Shown: positions 5,475-11,913 of the stretch, in pieces
Layout of the letters: every line of letters starts with the position of its first letter
Position numbering within the stretch: the first letter of the stretch is position 1
Origin: an uncultured Actinomyces sp.
Lineage (GTDB): Bacteria; Actinomycetota; Actinomycetes; Actinomycetales; Actinomycetaceae
Direction of reading: 5' to 3'
NCBI GenBank assembly: GCA_900554605.1
Contig: USHU01000012.1
Coordinates: forward strand, 1-13,423
Length of the DNA: 13,423 bases
The notes under the pieces: model-generated
The model's input: the letters and a program-made list of their open reading frames with translations, nothing else
Told to the model about the DNA's origin: nothing
The model's database searches: none
Translations under genes and position numbers: made by a program

Positions 5475-8147
5475 ATGCGATTAGTTTCTTTTGCGGCGGG
5501 CATTGCCTTCGCAAGCTTGGTAGTTCCACAAGCGGCAGCTACTGCAGCCCCCCAAAGTAGCGCCTACGCGGTAACTCAGGCTGCGGCCTCGTCAGCGCAG
5601 GAACGTCCGGTCCAAAAGATCATATTGACCCGCGCGCAGGGCGAACCCACTCACCTTGCCCAAGCCGGACTCGAGACGGTCAACATCGGAAGCGGGCACG
5701 CGCTGACGCGGATTTCACGCGCAACTTTGCAAAGCCAGGGGACAAGCAGCTTCGATCCAAGCCAAGACGCCGCGATTTTGACGCAACCCTTGAGCGTTGA
5801 TCCATTTTTGGTCACAGGTCTGTCATGGAGCGGAAAAGACAGTCTTGCCTCAGGCACACAGATTTACATCCGCGTGCGCGAGAGGGGCGAATGGAGCCAG
5901 TGGTACCTCACCGATGGCGATGGCGGCGCAGGAAAAGATCGCGCTGATGGACACAATGTGCGTGGCGGAACTGACCCATTTGTCACCGCCGGTGCCGACG
6001 CAATTCAGGTTCGCGTCACGGGAAAGGAATCTGACCTTCCCTCGGACCTTGAAGTCGCGATGGTTCCCGAAAATCCTCAAGGCGAAACCGTTTTGAGCGA
6101 GAATGATATTGACTCGGTCCCGGCCGCGAATACCGATCTTAACCAAGATTCTGTTCAAGAGAACTCACCAAGCTTTGCCTCGCAGATCGAGTCCTCTCCC
6201 GCTGGTCAAAGTGGCGAAGGGGGAGAGGCAGATTTTTCTGCCCAGAACACCGATGTCGATCAAGAGGCAGTCGAGACTGATAATGCACGCTCTGGCGTGA
6301 TCACCTCCGGCGTAGGTTCCGGTCAGGCTCGTGGGCTTAACGGAACGAAACTTGCTCGCGCTTTCCCCGCAACTGTTCAGCCCAATGGCCTGCCGGTCGC
6401 TGTAACCAGCAGGAGCGGTTGGGGAGCAGATGAGTCCTACCTTGACTGGGATCCGGAGTACTTCACGGCAAGTCATGTTGTTGTTCACCACACCGCGGGG
6501 ACGAACAACTACACAATGGACCAATCAGCATCGATTGTTCGCGGGATCTATCACTATCATGCGGTCACCTTGGATTGGGGAGACATCGGGTATAACTTCC
6601 TCGTTGATAAGTGGGGACGCGCCTTCGAGGGACGAAAAGGGACACTCTCCTCACCGGCCGGCAAGATGGTTGCTGGTGCCCACGATCAGGGCTTTAACTC
6701 CGGCACGATGGGGATCTCGATGATGGGAACCTATCAATCCGAGGCGCCGTCGCAGGCAACCCTTAATACTGTCGGTGCTCTTGCAGGATGGCAGCTCAGG
6801 CGTGCAGGAGTGACAAATATGTCCGAATCTGCAGGCTTTAGGCCCAAGGGATCCAACCCTAAATATCGGGCCGGCACCTACATCAATCTTGCCCGTATCT
6901 CCGGCCACCGAGACACCTATCCGACAAGTTGCCCGGGAGATGCCGGATACTCGAAGCTTCCAGCAATTCGTGAGATTGCGCAAAATGGGGCACAGCCCTC
7001 CCAATCGGCCTCGACCTCGACCTCGGCGAATGATCGCTCGGCTACCTACACCGTGAAAGGGGCGATCTGGGGCCTGTGGAATGACAGTAAGTCGCTCATG
7101 GGCAATCCCAAATCAAATGAGGTAGCAAGTGCTCCCGGTGTCTACCAACTCTTCGATCGCGGGACCGCATATTGGACTGCGCAAACCGATGCACACTTTG
7201 TCAGTGGCAAGATCTTCGTCGAATACGGAAAGCAACGCTATGAGCGTGGCGTCTTAAGATTCCCTACAAGCAACGAATATTCTGCGGGTTCTGGACGCGC
7301 GCAAGAATTTCAAGGCGGAACAATCACGTGGACTCAAAATGCTGGTACCCATACGCTTCGCTATGGCACCGGTATTGCTGATGCCTTCACTCAATTAGGC
7401 GGCGCGAAGGTTTTGGGCGCAGCTACATCCGATGAGACCCGTTCTGGCAGCGGTGTTTTCCAAGTTTTCGAAAAGGGGACCGCCTACTGGACGGCAGCGC
7501 GTGGAACGCATTTCGTGCGCGGCCGTATCTTTGAGAAATACGGTTCGGCTGGGTATGAACGTGGAAAGTTGGGATACCCCACGAGCGATGAATACGCACT
7601 TGCCTCGGGAAGCGTGCAAGAATTCGAGGGTGGAGTGATTACGAGCTCAAACTCTGGTACATACATTCTGCGCTACGGCACCGGGATTGCTAACGCCTAC
7701 CGTGACCTCGGAGGAACACAAGTCATCGGCCTGCCAACTACAGCTGAAACCCCTTCCGGAAAAGGCGTTTTCCAGGTGTTTGAGTACGGAACTGCGTATT
7801 GGACCGCCGAAGGAGGGACGCACTTTGTGCGTAATGGAATCTTCGGTGCCTATGGCGCATCCGGATACGAGCGAGGATTCCTCGGTTACCCGCTGAGCGA
7901 TGAATACTCTGCAGGATCAGGACGGGTCCAAGAATTCGAAGGTGGCGTAATTACCTGGTCTTCGGATTCGGGAACCTACGTATTGCGTTACGGTACCGGC
8001 ATCGCAAACGCCTATCGCGATCTTGGCGGCGCGAGAGTTTTGGGCGTTGCAAAGAGTGCTGAGACAAACTCCGGTAAGGGCGCATTTCAAATCTTTGACA
8101 AGGGAACCGCCTACTGGTCGCCCACTACCGGAGCGCACTTTGTATGA
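5475..8147 (+). CDS. Secreted N-acetylmuramoyl-L-alanine amidase with LGFP repeats
   Basis: Exported peptidoglycan hydrolase of the PGRP/amidase_2 type, expected to cut the bond between N-acetylmuramic acid and L-alanine. Residues 1 to about 25 form a signal peptide with a weak n-region, ending near AAATAAP. An N-terminal module (about 40-205) with PFLVTGLSWSG and RVRERGEWSQWYLTDGDGG is common ahead of actinobacterial PGRP domains; an acidic Ser/Gln-rich linker follows (about 205-300). The PGRP domain (about 308-500) has all three zinc ligands: His338 in VVHHTAG, His478 in GHRD and Cys486 in TSCPG, so it should be active. After a Ser/Thr linker, residues 525-890 are LGFP-type repeats (LGYPTSDE, FPTSNE), thought to hold such enzymes in the cell envelope. 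The reading frame meets TGA at 8145 inside the eighth LGFP-like module, where earlier copies have Arg or Ser; homology continues in frame for 42 codons. The product is therefore shortened by half a super-repeat but probably still functional. Confidence 0.9.
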   Translation: MRLVSFAAGIAFASLVVPQAAATAAPQSSAYAVTQAAASSAQERPVQKIILTRAQGEPTHLAQAGLETVNIGSGHALTRISRATLQSQGTSSFDPSQDAAILTQPLSVDPFLVTGLSWSGKDSLASGTQIYIRVRERGEWSQWYLTDGDGGAGKDRADGHNVRGGTDPFVTAGADAIQVRVTGKESDLPSDLEVAMVPENPQGETVLSENDIDSVPAANTDLNQDSVQENSPSFASQIESSPAGQSGEGGEADFSAQNTDVDQEAVETDNARSGVITSGVGSGQARGLNGTKLARAFPATVQPNGLPVAVTSRSGWGADESYLDWDPEYFTASHVVVHHTAGTNNYTMDQSASIVRGIYHYHAVTLDWGDIGYNFLVDKWGRAFEGRKGTLSSPAGKMVAGAHDQGFNSGTMGISMMGTYQSEAPSQATLNTVGALAGWQLRRAGVTNMSESAGFRPKGSNPKYRAGTYINLARISGHRDTYPTSCPGDAGYSKLPAIREIAQNGAQPSQSASTSTSANDRSATYTVKGAIWGLWNDSKSLMGNPKSNEVASAPGVYQLFDRGTAYWTAQTDAHFVSGKIFVEYGKQRYERGVLRFPTSNEYSAGSGRAQEFQGGTITWTQNAGTHTLRYGTGIADAFTQLGGAKVLGAATSDETRSGSGVFQVFEKGTAYWTAARGTHFVRGRIFEKYGSAGYERGKLGYPTSDEYALASGSVQEFEGGVITSSNSGTYILRYGTGIANAYRDLGGTQVIGLPTTAETPSGKGVFQVFEYGTAYWTAEGGTHFVRNGIFGAYGASGYERGFLGYPLSDEYSAGSGRVQEFEGGVITWSSDSGTYVLRYGTGIANAYRDLGGARVLGVAKSAETNSGKGAFQIFDKGTAYWSPTTGAHFV

Positions 8148-8273
8148 GGGCGCATCTTCGAAGCCTACGGTCGCAGCGGATACGAACGCGGAGGCTATGG
8201 GTATCCCACAAGTGATGAATTCTGGTCCGGAGGTAGTAGAGTTCAGTACTTTGAGGGCGGTAGAATCGCCTCA
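7047..8273 (+). repeat. Four tandem LGFP super-repeats of about 105 codons
   Basis: The segment FQVFEKGTAYWT recurs with Gly anchors at 7137, 7452, 7764 and 8079, giving periods of 315, 312 and 315 bp. Each super-repeat has two LGFP-like halves: one containing GTAYWT and THFVRG, the other containing IFEKYG, GYERG, YPTSDEY and VQEFEGG. Copies 2-4 are closest to each other, also at DNA level (for example TACGG, ACCGG and GGCACC stretches), suggesting recent tandem growth. Copy 1 is the most diverged. Copy 4 is interrupted by the TGA at 8145. Confidence 0.85.
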
Positions 8274-8276
8274 TAG
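8148..8276 (+). pseudogene. Severed C-terminal half-repeat of the amidase
   Basis: Directly after TGA at 8145-8147, the same frame continues as GRIFEAYGRSGYERG, then YGYPTSDEFWSGG, then SRVQYFEGGRIAS and TAG at 8274-8276. This is the second half of the fourth LGFP super-repeat and the expected natural C-terminus of the protein. It has no start codon of its own. A single C-to-T change of CGA to TGA would explain the break. Either the last 42 residues are lost, or a small share is made by readthrough. Confidence 0.85.
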
Positions 8277-8303
8277 TTCAGCCCCGACGGCGCAGATGAG
8301 GCA

Positions 8304-8747
8304 ATGATGGCGTACACGCAAGAAGACTTTCAGGAATGGATTTTCTTCATTTCTGACAAGCTGGATTGCATGACCGACACATTCGCCAAAGAAAACGGTC
8401 TGAATCTTGACCTCTCAGTTGAGTCTATTGATGCCCTCGAAGAGTGGATGCTTGCACATTACTCATCGCCTCAAGATCTCATTAACGATCGGCGGATGCA
8501 CGACCTACTCACCGTGTATATCGGCGAGACCTATCGTCATCATCTCGGTGGTCACTGGTTCATGGATCTGGAGAATAAAAAGAACGCGTACTACGCGATG
8601 CCGATTCTGAAAGATCTGAATTCGCGAAGGGCCGGATCCATGACACCCCTCATCGATGCCACAGCATCTCTCAATCGGCGCACAGGGACGTATATGAGCA
8701 CAATCTTCCGGTACAAGATCGAGCTTTCCAAAGAAAGTGATGACTGA
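8304..8747 (+). CDS. Small cytosolic protein of unknown function
   Basis: 147 residues, not recognised. There is no signal peptide or membrane helix. The sequence is acidic at the N-terminal half (TQEDFQEWIFFISDKLD), then has LDLSVESIDALEEWML, a block YIGETYRHHLGGHWFMDLEN, and a Tyr-rich NAYYAMPIL. A late segment reads TASLNRRTGTYMSTIFRY. The pattern of Gly-Glu, Gly-Gly and Trp in the central block looks like a conserved small domain rather than random sequence. Two adjacent ATGs exist (8304, 8307); GAGG at 8298-8301 is better spaced for 8307. It starts 27 bp past the old stop of the amidase frame and has no clear promoter of its own, so it may be co-transcribed with it. It converges on der. 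A partner or immunity-like role toward the amidase is possible but unsupported. Confidence 0.75.
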   Translation: MMAYTQEDFQEWIFFISDKLDCMTDTFAKENGLNLDLSVESIDALEEWMLAHYSSPQDLINDRRMHDLLTVYIGETYRHHLGGHWFMDLENKKNAYYAMPILKDLNSRRAGSMTPLIDATASLNRRTGTYMSTIFRYKIELSKESDD

Positions 8748-8767
8748 GCACTAATGATTGTGCGTCA
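8741..8767. terminator. Weak hairpin between convergent genes
   Basis: GCAC (8748-8751) pairs with GTGC (8760-8763) around an 8-nt loop, and the stem can be extended by TGAC (8741-8744) with GTCA (8764-8767) past a 3-nt bulge. It occupies the whole 21-bp gap between the convergent small gene and der, plus a few bases of the former. No T-tract is seen on either strand, so a role as shared terminator is only suggested by position. Confidence 0.25.
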
Positions 8768-8768
8768 C

Positions 8769-10250
8769 CTAGCGACGACGACGTTCGCGTACGCGCACCG
8801 AGATCTGAATGGGGGAACCTTCGAAGCCGAAGTCTTCTCGCAGACGACGTTCGATGAATCGACGATATCCGGGATCCAAGAATCCAGTCGTGAAGATGAC
8901 GAAACGCGGAGGCATGTTTGACACCTGAGTGGCGAAGAGGATTCGAGGTTGCTTTCCGCCGCGAAGGGGATGCGGATGCGCTGCGACCAGTTCGCCTAAG
9001 AAGGCATTTAGACGGCCTGTGGGAATGCGAGTTTCCCAGCTATCCAGCGCAGTCTCCATTGCGCGCGTGAGGCGGTTGATATGCCACGTCGTTTTAGCCG
9101 AAAGGTTAATGCGGGGTGCCCATGAGACCTGAACAAGTTCGCGTTCCAACTCGGCCCTCAGCTGCGCCTGGCGTTCCTCATCGACCATATCCCACTTGTT
9201 ATTGACGATGACAATGGCGCGTCCAGCATCAACTGCCTGCTGTACCACTCGAATATCTTGTTCGGTGAGTGGCTCCGAGGCATCAAACAGAATGAGTGCA
9301 AGTTCTGCTTTCTCCAAAGCCGCCTGAGTACGGATCGATGCGTAGTAGTCAGCGCCGGTCGTTCGATGCATCTTGCGACGGATACCAGCGGTGTCAACAA
9401 ACCACCATTTCTCACCATCGAGCTCAATGAGTTCGTCAACAGGGTCACGAGTCGTTCCCGCAAGTTCATTCACCACAACGCGTTCAGCGCCGGCCAAGGC
9501 GTTGAGAAGTGACGATTTTCCTACATTTGGGCGCCCGATGAGCGCAACGCGACGCGGACCGCCTTCGGGAAGAGCCGAGGCGACAGCGGATTCCGTAGGA
9601 AGAACAGCCAAGACAGCATCGAGCAGGTCGCCGGTTCCTCGTCCGTGTAGGGCAGAGATCGCGTAAGGCTCTCCCATGCCAAGCGACCACAGATAAGCTG
9701 CCTCAGCCTCCTGCATAGCAGAGTCGACCTTGTTCGCGGCTAATACGACTGGCTTGCCGCTGCGTCGAAGCATCGAAACGATACGTTCATCTGTGTCGGT
9801 CATGCCGACAGTTGCATCGACAACGAACAGCACGGCATCTGCCAGATCAACAGCGATTTCTGCCTGTTCTGCGACCGATCGATCAATACCCTTGACGTCG
9901 ATTTCCCAGCCGCCGGTATCAACAAGCGTGAAGCGTCGACCCGCCCAATCTGCCGGGTAGGACACGCGGTCGCGAGTAACACCGGGAGTATCTTGAACGA
10001 CGGCCTCGCGCCTTCCAATAATGCGATTGACCAGTGTTGACTTACCCACGTTGGGCCGACCAATGACAGCAAGAACCGGGAGGCCAAACTCATCTTCAAC
10101 CTCGTCACCGTAGTCAAAGTCCTCGTCTAATAGGGCGAGGTCTTCTTCGTCGAGGTCGAATTGTTCAAGGGAGTCACGCATCGCGCGTGCACGAAGCTCC
10201 TCCTGAGTTTCGTCATAGGGGTCTTGGATGTCGATGTGCTCTTCACTCAC
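8769..10250 (-). CDS. der: Ribosome biogenesis GTPase Der (EngA)
   Basis: Essential double GTPase that acts in 50S ribosomal subunit assembly. First G domain: GRPNVGKST at residues 64-72, DTGGWE at 111-116, NKVD at 173-176. Second: GRPNVGKSS at 239-247, DTAGIRR at 286-292, NKWD at 351-354. The C-terminal KH-like domain (from about 405) ends in a basic ERRRR tail. All nucleotide-binding motifs are intact. An acidic N-terminal extension of about 57 residues (rich in Asp and Glu) precedes the first G domain, making it longer (493 aa) than the usual 430-450. The start is GTG at 10250 with AGGA 7 nt upstream. It lies 26 bp after murE on the same strand. In many actinobacteria it follows cmk; here it is inverted and about 5.4 kb from cmk. 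Confidence 0.95.
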   Translation of the reverse strand: MSEEHIDIQDPYDETQEELRARAMRDSLEQFDLDEEDLALLDEDFDYGDEVEDEFGLPVLAVIGRPNVGKSTLVNRIIGRREAVVQDTPGVTRDRVSYPADWAGRRFTLVDTGGWEIDVKGIDRSVAEQAEIAVDLADAVLFVVDATVGMTDTDERIVSMLRRSGKPVVLAANKVDSAMQEAEAAYLWSLGMGEPYAISALHGRGTGDLLDAVLAVLPTESAVASALPEGGPRRVALIGRPNVGKSSLLNALAGAERVVVNELAGTTRDPVDELIELDGEKWWFVDTAGIRRKMHRTTGADYYASIRTQAALEKAELALILFDASEPLTEQDIRVVQQAVDAGRAIVIVNNKWDMVDEERQAQLRAELERELVQVSWAPRINLSAKTTWHINRLTRAMETALDSWETRIPTGRLNAFLGELVAAHPHPLRGGKQPRILFATQVSNMPPRFVIFTTGFLDPGYRRFIERRLREDFGFEGSPIQISVRVRERRRR

Positions 10251-10276
10251 AGGCTTATCCTATCGGTTGCAATGCC

Positions 10277-11836
10277 TTAGAGGCGCGCGCGAATGTCTTG
10301 TGCGAGCACTTCCTGTGCAACAGGAACGTCATTGTAGGCATGTTTAATTCCGCGGATCTCTTGGTACCACTCGGCTCCCTTACCCGATATCACAACGATA
10401 TCCCCGGCCTGGGCAGCAAGGATAGCTTCACGAACGGCGTCGCGGCGGCAGGTCGAAACTTCAGTGACGTTCTCAAGATCGGGACGGATCGAGCGGATTC
10501 CGGAAAGAAGCTGGCGACGAATAGAAGAAGCGTCTTCCGACCGTGGGTTCTCGTCGGTCACCCACAAGACATCAGCTAGCTGCGCGGCGATTGCGGCCAG
10601 GGGCTCTCTCTTCGTCGCATCACGGTCGCCATCGGTTCCAAAGACCAGGACGAGTTTGCCGCGTGTCAGTTCACGCACTGACTTGAGAGTCCACTCAAGA
10701 CCTTCGGGAGTGTGGGCGAAGTCGACAATGACAAGGGGTTGATTTCCCGGATCCGGATTCACGGAAGTCATGCGTCCGGGTACCTGCTCTGCATTCTCCA
10801 GAGCCAGGACAGCAGCATCAAAATCGGTGCCCATTTGGACTGCACTCACCAAAGCAACGACGGCATTTTGTACATTGACTTCGCCGAGCATAGGCATGCG
10901 AATGGTACGCAGATGCGATTGAGGTGTCTCAAGATCAAAGGTGACGGCGGGGATATCGCGATCGAATGTAATCTTGGTGACCTTCCAATCGGCCTCGCGG
11001 TCAGAAAAAACTGCGACTGTTGTTACAGGTACTTCACTCTCTCGCGCGAGGCGCTGGCCCCACTCATCGTCCACGCACACAACGCCCTGCTTGGAGTGGG
11101 CAGGAGTAAATAGGCTCTTCTTGGCAGCGAAGTAGGATTCCATGTCACCGTAGTAATCCAGATGATCGTGCTGAAGATTCGTGAAAGCTGCAACGTCGAA
11201 GACGATGCTATCGATGCGATTCAGGCTGAGCGCATGAGCGGAAACCTCGACAATTGCGGCACCGCAGTCTTTTTGCCGGGCTAGGGCAAGGATTCTTTCA
11301 ATTTCGGGAGCCTCAGACGTGGTCTTCTCTGAATTGATCAGGAGATCTCCAACCCGGATCTCAACTGTTCCGCATAATGCTGGATCACTAAAACCCCCTC
11401 GAAGAATGGACCGCAGAAGATAGGTCGTCGTCGTTTTGCCATTCGTTCCAGTAACCGCAGCGGTTTTCAGTGACGAGGCCGGGTGGCGATAGACATTTGC
11501 AGCGATGAGGGCACTTGCCTGACGTGGGTCGGGAACAACGACGATCGGAAGACTTGGATACTCAGCGCGAGCGCGCGAAGCCCCCTCAGGATCGGTAACA
11601 ATAGCGCAGGCACCGGAGCTCAGCGCGGAATGAAGGAAACGAATTCCGTGCTGCACAAGACCTGGAATCGCAATAAAGATCCACCCCTCTTCCATATCGG
11701 TGGAAGAAACGCTCACGCCATTCACACTAAGCTCGGGATTGGGGCACAAGGTCCAATCCACGTCTGCAACGCCTTCAAGCGCCTGAGTAAGTGGCATGGC
11801 GGGGATATTGGGACGAATTTCATTCGCTTGTGTCAT
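10277..11836 (-). CDS. murE: UDP-MurNAc-tripeptide synthetase (Mur ligase, MurE type)
   Basis: ATP-dependent ligase adding the third amino acid (diaminopimelate, lysine or ornithine) to UDP-MurNAc-L-Ala-D-Glu in the cytosol. The P-loop TGTNGKTTTT starts at residue 129. TTSEAPE, EVSAHALSLNRID, and FTNLQHDHLDYYGDMESYF with a Lys in the AAK position follow, as does VDFAHTPEGLEWTL in the C-terminal domain. Several canonical motifs are altered: the early DSR site reads SSTD, DNPR reads ENPR (429-432) and GKGHE reads GKGAE. The substrate therefore cannot be told from the sequence; lysine or ornithine would fit Actinomycetaceae. The frame extends upstream to a TTG at 11896, but ATG at 11836 is preferred because family similarity begins just after it and a -10-like TAGGCT lies 7 nt before. 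There is no murF or other wall gene next to it. Confidence 0.87.
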   Translation of the reverse strand: MTQANEIRPNIPAMPLTQALEGVADVDWTLCPNPELSVNGVSVSSTDMEEGWIFIAIPGLVQHGIRFLHSALSSGACAIVTDPEGASRARAEYPSLPIVVVPDPRQASALIAANVYRHPASSLKTAAVTGTNGKTTTTYLLRSILRGGFSDPALCGTVEIRVGDLLINSEKTTSEAPEIERILALARQKDCGAAIVEVSAHALSLNRIDSIVFDVAAFTNLQHDHLDYYGDMESYFAAKKSLFTPAHSKQGVVCVDDEWGQRLARESEVPVTTVAVFSDREADWKVTKITFDRDIPAVTFDLETPQSHLRTIRMPMLGEVNVQNAVVALVSAVQMGTDFDAAVLALENAEQVPGRMTSVNPDPGNQPLVIVDFAHTPEGLEWTLKSVRELTRGKLVLVFGTDGDRDATKREPLAAIAAQLADVLWVTDENPRSEDASSIRRQLLSGIRSIRPDLENVTEVSTCRRDAVREAILAAQAGDIVVISGKGAEWYQEIRGIKHAYNDVPVAQEVLAQDIRARL

Positions 11837-11843
11837 ACCGTTT

Positions 11844-11849
11844 AGCCTA
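11844..11849 (-). promoter_or_regulatory. Candidate -10 box for a leaderless murE-der transcript
   Basis: On the minus strand TAGGCT is followed by 7 nt and then ATG at 11836, so transcription would begin at or near the start codon. No good -35 hexamer is found at 16-18 nt spacing (GAGCTT at 17). It depends on 11836 being the true start. Confidence 0.4.
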
Positions 11850-11877
11850 ACTTCTTGGCCCATGAAAAGCTCTTTCA

Positions 11878-11907
11878 TCGACACGTGAGCAGGCAAATAC
11901 CTAGAAT
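11878..11907 (+). promoter_or_regulatory. Promoter of pepN, probably leaderless
   Basis: TCGACA (11878-11883) and TAGAAT (11902-11907) each differ by one base from the sigma70-type consensus and are separated by 18 nt. The ATG of pepN starts 7 nt after the -10 box, so the predicted transcription start coincides with the start codon. No Shine-Dalgarno sequence is present in the bases before the ATG, which agrees with leaderless translation, known to be common in actinobacteria. Confidence 0.65.
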
Positions 11908-11913
11908 GGCACC

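Noticed and set aside
8145..8147. TGA read as an amino acid (recoding or alternative code)
   Set aside because: scpA, scpB, rluB, cmk and the small gene at 8304 all end in TGA as a normal stop, and no selenocysteine-type hairpin or leaky context is evident; the earlier repeats carry Arg or Ser there.
7047..8273. CRISPR array or intergenic repeat
   Set aside because: The repeats are coding, about 315 bp long without spacers, and in frame with the amidase.
11837..11896. Longer MurE starting at TTG 11896
   Set aside because: The extra 20 residues are not family-like, TTG is a rare start without a ribosome site, and the frame would cover the pepN promoter.
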